Source: Bryobacteraceae bacterium (lineage in GTDB: Bacteria; Acidobacteriota; Terriglobia; Bryobacterales; Bryobacteraceae). Taken from it: DNA of 64,000 nucleotides. Under the pieces are notes generated by a model. It was given only the letters and a program-made list of their open reading frames with translations. It was not told where the DNA came from and ran no database searches. Numbering within the stretch: position 1 is the stretch's first letter; the number at the start of each line of letters is the position of its first letter. The stretch spans positions 124,001 through 188,000 of the forward strand of contig JANWVY010000007.1 of assembly GCA_025056455.1 (NCBI GenBank), written 5' to 3'. The translations under genes and the position numbers were made by a program. This document shows, piece by piece, positions 47,355-54,672 of the stretch.

Positions 47355-47392
47355 TGATATTTAAATGATATCACTTTGAAATCGACTGTCAA
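47355..47392 (-). promoter_or_regulatory. Promoter of the SPFH operon with overlapping palindromic operator-like site
   Basis: On the minus strand TTGACA (47392-47387) and TATCAT (47370-47365) are 16 nt apart, a near-consensus sigma-70 promoter. The imperfect palindrome TGATAT-N7-ATATCA (47355-47373) covers the -10 box and ends next to the AAGGAG ribosome site. A ribbon-helix-helix dimer pair encoded in the same operon is the obvious candidate to bind it (inference). Confidence 0.65.
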
Positions 47393-47652
47393 GCCCAAAT
47401 CGCTCTGCTTCGCTCGGCCTGAGTGGCCGTCCCGGTTCTGAGAAGGTCTGTTTCAGCAACGGTTGATTGAGCTTGGGGGACAAGTCTGCAGGAGCAACAC
47501 TCCGTTCCCCGATGGCGGCGGTCGTTCGCTACGGACGTGGGGTGGCAGAGAGTGGAACGGGCGGCAAGGGCCTGGGATTGGATTTGTCCGCTCTTGCGAT
47601 CCTCTCGGAAGGTTTGTTGTTCCGCGCTCCGAGTGAGCTTCTGTGAAGACGG

Positions 47653-50600
47653 TTAAAAAACGAAGCGCGCACCGAGCTGGATGCGACGGCCGGGAGCGGC
47701 GGTAGCGACGATGCCAAAGCCGGGTCCGTTCAAAGTAGCGCCAGGCCCCCCGAAGTTGGGATGGTTGGTGATATTGAAGAATTCACCTCGGATTTGGACT
47801 TTCTTTCTCTCGCCAATTGGGAAGTTGCGGAGAATCGACATGTCGAGGTTGATTGTGCCATCAGCGCGGAGGATATTGACGCCCTGATTGCCGAAGGTGA
47901 ATTGGGCTGGTTGAACAAAAGCCGAAGTGTCGAACCAGCGGTTGAGGGTGCGCTCCTTGTTCGGGAGATTGGGATTGCGCAGCACGTCGGCCCGTTGCGC
48001 ACCAGCGCTGAAGACGAACGTATTGTTCACCTGGGTGTTCACAGTGAAAGGCTCACCGGATTGCAGCGTGAGCAGCCCGCCCAGCGACCAGTTGCCAAGA
48101 ATCGAGCCGAGCCAGTGATTTGACAAGTAGGTCCTTCCTTTGCCGACTGGAATCTCATAAACGCTGGTGACAGTGAAGCGGTGGCGAACATCATTGCCGG
48201 TGGGTCCCCAATCGTTACGGCGGTTGTAGAAGTCGGAAAACCCAACGTCGGAACCCAGCGAGCCGCCATCGGTATAGTTATTAAAAGCTCGCGCCAAGGT
48301 GTAGGTGGCGAGAATCGAATAGCCGCTTGCGAATCGCCGCTCCACACGCACGACACCGGCATAGTATCGTGCATCCCCAAAGCTCGGCCCTTGGATGGAA
48401 ACATTGGAGAACTGTGGAAAGGGGCGGTCGGCTTGGGTGGGAGTGCGGCCGGCGGCGATCACCTCGGCCAGGCGCTGGGGCGTGACTTGATTCAAGGTGA
48501 TATTGCCGCTTGGTAACTTATGGGAGAGGTTTGCTAGGCCTGTCACCTCGACGAGGATTCCCTTGCCAAGTTCGCGCTGCACGCCGAGATTAAACATTTG
48601 CGAGTAGCCGGTGCGGCGGTTGGACTCAAAGAAAGTGACTGCCGTGTTTGGTTGTTGCCCGACCCGCACTGCGCCAAAACTATCGTTCAGCGGCGGCTTG
48701 GTAAGTGTTACGCTCAAACCGTCTCGGAGGAAGAAAGGCGCGGTAATGCCGTTGTCGGGAGTATTCAAAACGGCGGATAACTCAAAGCCGAGCGAAGCTG
48801 CATTGGGAACGCCGGCGTCAAAAGGATGCGCCATGAAGACTCCGTAGGCCCCGCGCACGACGGTCCGGGCCGAGCCGAAGGCTTTCCAGGCGAAGCCAAC
48901 ACGCGGGCCCCAGTTATTCCAATCCGGAGCGTAGAAGCGTGTGGGCCATCCCCCAACACCGAGAAACTTTACAACTCCTGGCGTACCACTCACCGGATTG
49001 ATTTGCGTAGTGTCGAAGCTGTTTCCGCGATTGTTGCGATCGGTGATGGGTGTATCGGTCTCCCAGCGCAATCCGATGTTCAAGGTCAGATTGCGCGTCA
49101 CGTTCCAGTCGTCTTGCACGAAGCCAGCCAGATACCAGCTGTAACGATCGAGCGCTTCGGTTTGTCGCGAACTAAAGCTTGTGACAAATCCAAGCAGCAT
49201 CGTCGCCAGGCCAAATCCGGTATTTGCGACGCCAGGCTGTCCAGTGCCGAGGGGGCTGAAACCAAAGCTGCCCGCGGCGGTTGGCCGGTTGGTCTCGAAG
49301 TTGAGCGAGGGACGTAGCTCCACGCCAAACTTTAGGGCGTGTTTGCCTCGAATCCAAGACAAGTTGTTGACGAGCTGATATTGCTGGATGGGAAATTGAC
49401 GTCGCTCCTGGTTGCTGCTGCCAAGTGCAGTGACCCCGGTAGCGTTGAATTCTGGGAACGCGCCGTCCGGTATGCCGCGAATTCCGAGCGTCGTGGCCCA
49501 CGGCTCGCCAAGGCCAAGAGACTTGGCATGGTTCACCCGGTTGGAATAGGTGAGCCGAAAATCGTTTACCAGGCTCGGAGAAATCGTGCGGGTCCAGCTG
49601 CCATAGTAGTAGTTTTGGTATCGGACGGCGGAGTTGCTGGTTTCCGCACTGCGATTTGGAAACACACTCGTGAGGTCAAGGTGATCGCTGTTATAGAGAT
49701 AGCGGAGGGTAATGCGGTCCTTGGATCCAATGTTGTGATCAATTTTTGCGGTGAAATTGTTGCGGGTGAGAATGTTCACAAAATTGGCGCGGAAATTATT
49801 TGCTCCGGCCAGTGAATCCGGAGGACGATTCGGCAGGGGATAAAAAGGCATGAGCCTCACGGCGACGGGATCTAGGCGCGATGCTGGGATTCGGTTTCCA
49901 GGAAACTGCAAGCGGACGAACCGACCGCCTTGGTTCACTGTCGTCGCGGGATCGAAAACCGGCAGCAAGGCTCCTGTATTGGTGAGTGTTTCAGAAAAGT
50001 CGCCCTGGCGTTGAGCCAAGGTCGGTACTGTCAGCGTACGGATGGCTCCATCGCGGCGGCGCGACCCCTCGTAGGCAAAGAAGAAAAACGTTTTGTCCCG
50101 CCCGTTGTACAGTTTCGGAATCCAGACGGGCGCTCCAATGGTTCCGCCAAAAACGTTATAGCGAAGTGGCGGCTGCTGTTTCCGATCCCCGACGATGGGG
50201 GCAAAGAAATTCGGTGCGTCAAATTTCTCGTTGCGCACATACTCAAACAGCGAGCCTCGGACTTCATTGGTGCCGCTCTTCGTGGTGGCGATGATGACGC
50301 CGCCATTCGAGGCGCCATACTCGGCCGAGTAACCATTAGAGAGAATCTTCACTTCCGCTACCGTTTCTACGGGCGGATCGAGATCCACTTGGCCAATACC
50401 GAGCCGCATATTCTGGGCCGTACCGCCATCGATCCAAAACGCCTGGGACTGCTGCCTGCTCCCTGCTAAGGAGAAATTCGGCTTCTGACCGCTGTCATAG
50501 CCGATAAACACGGCGGCGCCCACTGTCTGGATAATGTTTAACGACCTGCGATCGCCAAGTGGTAAGTCCTCCACGCTCTTGGCTTCAATCAACTGACCGA

Positions 50601-50982
50601 CATCTGAGGTGCGCGTTTCAAGCAGTGAGGCCGAGCCCGAAACCGTGACGCTTTCCGTCACGGCCCCCAGTTCGAGCACGATGTCCAGCTCCAGCTGTTG
50701 TCCCGTGGTGAGCGTAATGCCTTGTCGCAGATAGCGGCGGAACCCGGATTTTTCCGCTTCAATCGTGTATTGGCCGATGGCTAGCTGCCGAAGAGAAAAC
50801 AACCCCTCCTCGTTGCTAACGGCCGTCGTCTTCACCTGCGTGGCGCTGCGCGTCGCTGTCACCGTAACCCCTGGCACGACTGCACCCTGGCCATCGCGAA
50901 CAATACCGGTGATGGTCGCTGTGGGCGATTGCGCAAAACAGATTGAAACGAGAAACGAAAAGATTGCGAGACTCCACATCAT
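47653..50982 (-). CDS. Oar-like TonB-dependent receptor with carboxypeptidase-regulatory domain
   Basis: 1109 residues from the double ATG at 50982; signal peptide ends near residue 18 (SICFAQ). A CarboxypepD_reg-like domain (about 20-105) has TGIVRDGQGAVVPGVTVTAT. A plug region follows (LIEAKSVEDLPLGDRRSLNI), then a long beta-barrel with repeated aromatic-terminated strands, ending in a Phe (ARFVF) as outer-membrane proteins do. This giant type is heavily expanded in Acidobacteria. Role: outer-membrane uptake of unknown oligomers or adhesion. The gap to the SPFH promoter (47399-47652) shows nothing clear. Confidence 0.9.
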   Translation of the reverse strand: MMWSLAIFSFLVSICFAQSPTATITGIVRDGQGAVVPGVTVTATRSATQVKTTAVSNEEGLFSLRQLAIGQYTIEAEKSGFRRYLRQGITLTTGQQLELDIVLELGAVTESVTVSGSASLLETRTSDVGQLIEAKSVEDLPLGDRRSLNIIQTVGAAVFIGYDSGQKPNFSLAGSRQQSQAFWIDGGTAQNMRLGIGQVDLDPPVETVAEVKILSNGYSAEYGASNGGVIIATTKSGTNEVRGSLFEYVRNEKFDAPNFFAPIVGDRKQQPPLRYNVFGGTIGAPVWIPKLYNGRDKTFFFFAYEGSRRRDGAIRTLTVPTLAQRQGDFSETLTNTGALLPVFDPATTVNQGGRFVRLQFPGNRIPASRLDPVAVRLMPFYPLPNRPPDSLAGANNFRANFVNILTRNNFTAKIDHNIGSKDRITLRYLYNSDHLDLTSVFPNRSAETSNSAVRYQNYYYGSWTRTISPSLVNDFRLTYSNRVNHAKSLGLGEPWATTLGIRGIPDGAFPEFNATGVTALGSSNQERRQFPIQQYQLVNNLSWIRGKHALKFGVELRPSLNFETNRPTAAGSFGFSPLGTGQPGVANTGFGLATMLLGFVTSFSSRQTEALDRYSWYLAGFVQDDWNVTRNLTLNIGLRWETDTPITDRNNRGNSFDTTQINPVSGTPGVVKFLGVGGWPTRFYAPDWNNWGPRVGFAWKAFGSARTVVRGAYGVFMAHPFDAGVPNAASLGFELSAVLNTPDNGITAPFFLRDGLSVTLTKPPLNDSFGAVRVGQQPNTAVTFFESNRRTGYSQMFNLGVQRELGKGILVEVTGLANLSHKLPSGNITLNQVTPQRLAEVIAAGRTPTQADRPFPQFSNVSIQGPSFGDARYYAGVVRVERRFASGYSILATYTLARAFNNYTDGGSLGSDVGFSDFYNRRNDWGPTGNDVRHRFTVTSVYEIPVGKGRTYLSNHWLGSILGNWSLGGLLTLQSGEPFTVNTQVNNTFVFSAGAQRADVLRNPNLPNKERTLNRWFDTSAFVQPAQFTFGNQGVNILRADGTINLDMSILRNFPIGERKKVQIRGEFFNITNHPNFGGPGATLNGPGFGIVATAAPGRRIQLGARFVF

Positions 50983-51476
50983 GGCCCTTGATGTATACCA
51001 CGCACGGTGTGCGGGATCAACAGGGTTCATTCTACGAGCTGCGCTGCAAACCCGGCTGGGTGGTCGACAAGTGTCCTTCTCTTCCTGGTCGGGGGAAGAT
51101 TTCAGCTGGGCTTCAGGGTTCGAATTTTATGCGTCATTAGGGAGTCACGTTTCCGGCCAGTGAGGAGCGGCGACTGTTTCTGAAGAGAATTTAAGAATCT
51201 CAAGTTCAGCCGTAACCTAAAACGACCTTTGAACGCCTTTCTAGTCAAATCCCCGTTACGACAGCGGGCGCACTCACCCCTTTCACCCAACGATGCGCCC
51301 GCATCCTCTTGAAGCCTGCCAGATTTGACCCAAGTCCTTTGTATTTCAAAGATTTAGGGACTTGCGCCCAAACCCCCGGTGTGCTATCACTGAATCCATA
51401 GCCATCACACATCAACTGACATCCATCCGCCCATCCGGGCGGGGTCCTCGTTGATGGTCAGAGAAGGAGTTCCGCC
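50983..51476. promoter_or_regulatory. 494-nt divergent intergenic region with inverted repeat and hfq-like gene leader
   Basis: It separates the receptor gene (minus) and the Hfq-like gene (plus). An interrupted inverted repeat CAAGTCC...GGACTTG with inner CTTTG/CAAAG occupies 51331-51364. TTGCGC (51362) and TATCAC (51385) at 17-nt spacing are a weak promoter candidate for the Hfq-like gene. AAGGAG (about 51463) is its ribosome site. Small frames in this stretch have no support as genes. Confidence 0.4.
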
Positions 51477-51770
51477 ATGGAGACGGCCAATCGAAGGCCA
51501 GTGCGTGTTGCTGCCACCGAAGCGAACAAATCGAAAACACAAAAAAAACCGGTTCCCCCCGATCAGACCAACGCGGAAAATTTTTATTACGTCAAGCAGA
51601 TGCAAGCGAAGACTCCTATGGTATTTCATCTTCGCGGTGGAGAAGTGATTCATGGCACCATTGAGTGGTATGACAAGGCCTGCCTCAAGGTGACCCGCAC
51701 CGATGGTCCCAATCTGTTGATCTACAAGTGGGCGATCGTCTACATGTACAAAAACGAGGCGGCCAGCTAA
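51477..51770 (+). CDS. hfq: Hfq-like Sm-fold RNA chaperone
   Basis: 97 residues. A basic, unstructured head of about 40 residues precedes the Sm core: [20 protein letters not shown] (Sm1-like) and [15 protein letters not shown] (Sm2-like). Canonical Hfq has YKHA at the Sm2 position; here the His is Trp. Acidobacterial Hfq proteins are often this divergent, as I recall. Role: likely RNA-binding ring affecting sRNA/mRNA pairing. AAGGAG lies 10 nt upstream. It overlaps the convergent thioesterase stop by 4 nt. Confidence 0.78.
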   Translation: METANRRPVRVAATEANKSKTQKKPVPPDQTNAENFYYVKQMQAKTPMVFHLRGGEVIHGTIEWYDKACLKVTRTDGPNLLIYKWAIVYMYKNEAAS

Positions 51771-52282
51771 CGTTTGGCTCTGGCCTTTAATTCCAGGCGA
51801 TATTTCCGCCGTTGCTCGGCTTTCTGCCAGCGGCGGATTTCATCCTCAGTTTCTGGGATCACGGGTGGCACGGCGACCCGACGGTTTTGTTCGTCGAGCG
51901 CCACAAAAGTTAGGTAAGCGGAACTGGTGTGGCGCACTTCACCCGTGCGTAAATTTTCCACCAGGACCTTTACTCCCACCTCCATGGAAGTGTGAAAGAC
52001 GCGATTGACGCTAGCCTTGAGGATTACCTGCTCTCCGATATGGATGGGATAGAGGAAGGTCATGTGATCTACCGAGGCCGTCACCACCGTCATGCGGGAA
52101 TGACGCATCGCTGCCAGCGCTCCCGCAATGTCGACAAGGTGCATCACTCGCCCTCCGAGGAGGTTACCAAGCGGGTTGGCGTAAATCGGCAAAGCCATTT
52201 CGGAAATCTCGGAAGCTGATTCGCGCACAAAGCGCCCGTGGGTTGGTAAATCCGTCTCTCGGTCACCGGCAGGAGGCACCAT
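51767..52282 (-). CDS. Acyl-CoA thioesterase (hotdog fold)
   Basis: 171 residues from the ATG at 52282; longer frames would overlap the divergent TPR gene. The hotdog core is [20 protein letters not shown], then [19 protein letters not shown] and [20 protein letters not shown], as in YciA/BACH-type acyl-CoA thioesterases (Asp of VDIAG catalytic). The C-terminal tail is basic. No Shine-Dalgarno is seen; a TAATAT box ends about 9 nt before the ATG, so a very short leader is possible. Confidence 0.88.
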   Translation of the reverse strand: MVPPAGDRETDLPTHGRFVRESASEISEMALPIYANPLGNLLGGRVMHLVDIAGALAAMRHSRMTVVTASVDHMTFLYPIHIGEQVILKASVNRVFHTSMEVGVKVLVENLRTGEVRHTSSAYLTFVALDEQNRRVAVPPVIPETEDEIRRWQKAEQRRKYRLELKARAKR

Positions 52283-52308
52283 CGCGCGTATATTAGCATG
52301 GAGGGAGT

Positions 52309-52626
52309 ATGTCCATTGACCGGATTGAAGCTCTGCGAGCGCTCCTTGTCCAAGATCCCAAGAACAGCTTTGTCCGATATGGGCTGGCTCAGGCCTACGC
52401 TGGCGACGGGAGGTTGGAAGATGCCGTTTTGGTTTACCGCGAGCTCCTGGAGAGAGACCCAAGCTACGTCGCGGCCTACTTTCATCTCGGCCAAACGCTC
52501 GAGAAGCTGAGCCGGCTCGATGAGGCTCGGGAAGTCTATCTTCGGGGTCTTGACGCTTGCACACAAAAGGGCGATTTCCACACCCGAAGTGAGATTCAGG
52601 CGGCTTTGGATTTGCTGCCGGCCTAG
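52309..52626 (+). CDS. Small TPR protein
   Basis: 105 residues with GGAGGGAG just before the ATG. Two to three TPR units: FVRYGLAQAYAGDGRLEDAV, then VAAYFHLGQTLEKLSRLDEA. No signal peptide, so cytoplasmic. It starts 26 nt from the divergent thioesterase and ends 9 nt before the PL22-like gene. Role unknown; likely a protein-protein adaptor. Confidence 0.85.
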   Translation: MSIDRIEALRALLVQDPKNSFVRYGLAQAYAGDGRLEDAVLVYRELLERDPSYVAAYFHLGQTLEKLSRLDEAREVYLRGLDACTQKGDFHTRSEIQAALDLLPA

Positions 52627-52635
52627 AATTCCCTC

Positions 52636-53727
52636 ATGTTTAGTTCTGCCCTCTTGTTGACATCGATCCTTGGCGGGCAACCCCTGGTTTCGCAAGCAGG
52701 AAAGGATTGGGGGGTCGAGCACACAAGCTACCAGGACCCAGTATCGGGCCTTCGCATTACTGAGATCACCGGGCCCCGCGCAAAGTCAACCAATCTCTAC
52801 TATCACTTCTCAAACTTTACGGCGGATGACTCCAGCATCATCTTTGCTTCGGATCGGGGCCAAGGCCAACAAATCTTTCGCTACGAGGTGGCGACGGGGC
52901 GACTGGTCCAGCTCACTGCGGACCCCCGCACCTTAGCCACCACGGCCTGTCCTGATCCGGGCGACTCGAACGCCGTGTATTACTTTCGTGGTCCGGACCT
53001 GATGAAGGTGTCGCTTACGGGCGTCAGCCAGAAAATCGCCACCATCCCGGCCGTTCAAGGCAGTTTGCAGCAGCCCACGATGAGCGGCGACAGAAAATAC
53101 CTGACCACGGCTTTTCAACGAGACGCTCAAACTTGGGAAATCGGACTCGTTACGCTCGACACAGGCGCCTACCGTACCGTGATTCGCCAGGGTTTTCGCA
53201 TCGGCCACGTACAACACAGTCCCACCGATCCGCTGATCTTTTATGTCTGGGAGACAGGGGGCTATGCTCCTCAGCGCTCCTGGATTGTCAACACCGATGG
53301 AACAGGAAACCGCCCTTTTTATTACCGCACCGATCCCAAGACTTGGTTTACTCCCCTCAAAGAGTGGGTAACGCATGAGGCCTGGGTGCCAAAGTCGGGG
53401 GAAATGACCATGATCATCGACCGCGTCGGAGTGATTCTCGTCAACAAACAGGGCCAGGCTCGGATGCTCAAAGAAGGCCACTTCTGGCATGCGGCGGCTT
53501 CACCCGATGGCCGCCGCGTCGTGCTTGATGATGCGCAAGGGAGGCTGTGGCTGCTCGAGGTGGCTACTGGCAATTTGATCCTTCTTGCGACGGGACTGCG
53601 CGATGGAGACCGCTCGGTGCATCCCCACCCCTCTTTTAACCGCGCGGGGAATCGCGTCTTTTTCAATTCTGGACGCTCGCATTCCACCGTCGCCCTGATT
53701 TCGCTCGAGGGAACACCAACGCGTTGA
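52636..53727 (+). CDS. Exported seven-bladed propeller, oligogalacturonate lyase (PL22)-like
   Basis: 363 residues with a short hydrophobic N-terminus (probable signal, about 1-20). PD40-like strands are FTADDSSIIFASDRGQGQQI and AASPDGRRVVLDDAQGRLWL. The block GHVQHSPTDPLIFYVWE, then SWIVNTDGTGNR and THEAWVPKSGE, resembles oligogalacturonate lyase (PL22), where His residues bind the catalytic metal. The lyase call is from remembered motifs; a TolB-like propeller is the alternative. No other pectin gene is nearby. Confidence 0.65.
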   Translation: MFSSALLLTSILGGQPLVSQAGKDWGVEHTSYQDPVSGLRITEITGPRAKSTNLYYHFSNFTADDSSIIFASDRGQGQQIFRYEVATGRLVQLTADPRTLATTACPDPGDSNAVYYFRGPDLMKVSLTGVSQKIATIPAVQGSLQQPTMSGDRKYLTTAFQRDAQTWEIGLVTLDTGAYRTVIRQGFRIGHVQHSPTDPLIFYVWETGGYAPQRSWIVNTDGTGNRPFYYRTDPKTWFTPLKEWVTHEAWVPKSGEMTMIIDRVGVILVNKQGQARMLKEGHFWHAAASPDGRRVVLDDAQGRLWLLEVATGNLILLATGLRDGDRSVHPHPSFNRAGNRVFFNSGRSHSTVALISLEGTPTR

Positions 53728-53948
53728 CTTTTCAGACCGCGCTGGCAGCCTCACGCTCGGACGGCCAAACTGGCCCGGGTTATCGTTCCAGGCCCCTGTG
53801 CGCGGGTTGTCAACCTCCTACGCGCCCGTGGATCGGGCCGCCAGCCGGGGGAATTCAGCCGTCAGGGGCCAGCAATAGTACTTCAAACCACAAAGTTGGC
53901 TCCTGCCCCTAAACCTTTCCATCGTACTTGCCGATCACCCGAGCGGAT

Positions 53949-54413
53949 ATGGAATCTCTCATTTGGATCCTCCTGCCCGTATTTGTTGCTGCGGGCTCGG
54001 CGCTGCTGTCGTTCTACATTATGCAAGCCCGTCTGGAAGTTGCCGTCGCGCAAGAGCGCGCGCTGCTGCTCGAAGCGCAGGCTACGATCGCGTCGCAACA
54101 AAAAATTATGGAAGAACGCATTCGTGCTGCTGAGGAATCCATCCGGAGAGAAGCACTGAATGAGTTCCTCGCCGATTTTCGGGTAGAAGAGAGACACTAT
54201 ACGCGAGAAAGTAAGTCCCTGTTTGGAAACAAGAAGTGCATGGTTCTCCAAGAGAGGCTCTTTTTCCGCAACTTGCCTCTGTCCAACTGGGTGGAGCACG
54301 AGCTCACAGTTGAAGAGGGCAGTGATATTGCTCAGCTAGCCAAAGCTTGCTCGATCTTCTCTGCCAAGGCGCTAGCCGAAAACGGGCACAATGGAAAGCT
54401 GCTAATCTCCTGA
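53949..54413 (+). CDS. Membrane-anchored coiled-coil protein of unknown function
   Basis: 154 residues. One N-terminal transmembrane helix (about 5-24), a coiled coil (about 28-75, rich in Ala/Glu/Arg), then a small conserved-looking domain, EERHYTRESKSLFGNKKCMV, followed by RLFFRNLPLSNWVEHE. I do not recognise a named family. An in-frame ATG 21 nt upstream is an alternative start. Gaps on both sides (53728-53948 and 54414-54672) show no gene or clear signal. Confidence 0.65.
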   Translation: MESLIWILLPVFVAAGSALLSFYIMQARLEVAVAQERALLLEAQATIASQQKIMEERIRAAEESIRREALNEFLADFRVEERHYTRESKSLFGNKKCMVLQERLFFRNLPLSNWVEHELTVEEGSDIAQLAKACSIFSAKALAENGHNGKLLIS

Positions 54414-54672
54414 CACGAGAGGATCTGGGTCGGCTCAGCGGGCAGATTAGCTCGCCAGGCGGGCAGGTAGGGACAAAGGCCTTGGCTGTGTGCAAGGCGG
54501 AATCCGCGCCGGGAAAGTCGGCTCGGTCGGCGAAGGGCTTCCGGCTGATTTCAGTCGCGTGAATCGTTTTCCCTCACTAGGTTTGCTTTTCCCCTTTCAA
54601 CTCCTCACTGGCCGCGGGCGGAGTCGGGCTTCTTGCTCCCAGCTGAGAACTTGAGCCGCTATTATCAACATC

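Noticed and set aside
51102-51290. 62-residue minus-strand frame between the receptor and hfq genes
   Set aside because: No motif, weak composition, no ribosome site.
51767-52564. Long 265-residue version of the thioesterase
   Set aside because: The extra N-terminus would cover the divergent TPR gene and is Arg/Ser-rich shadow; the hotdog domain begins after the ATG at 52282.
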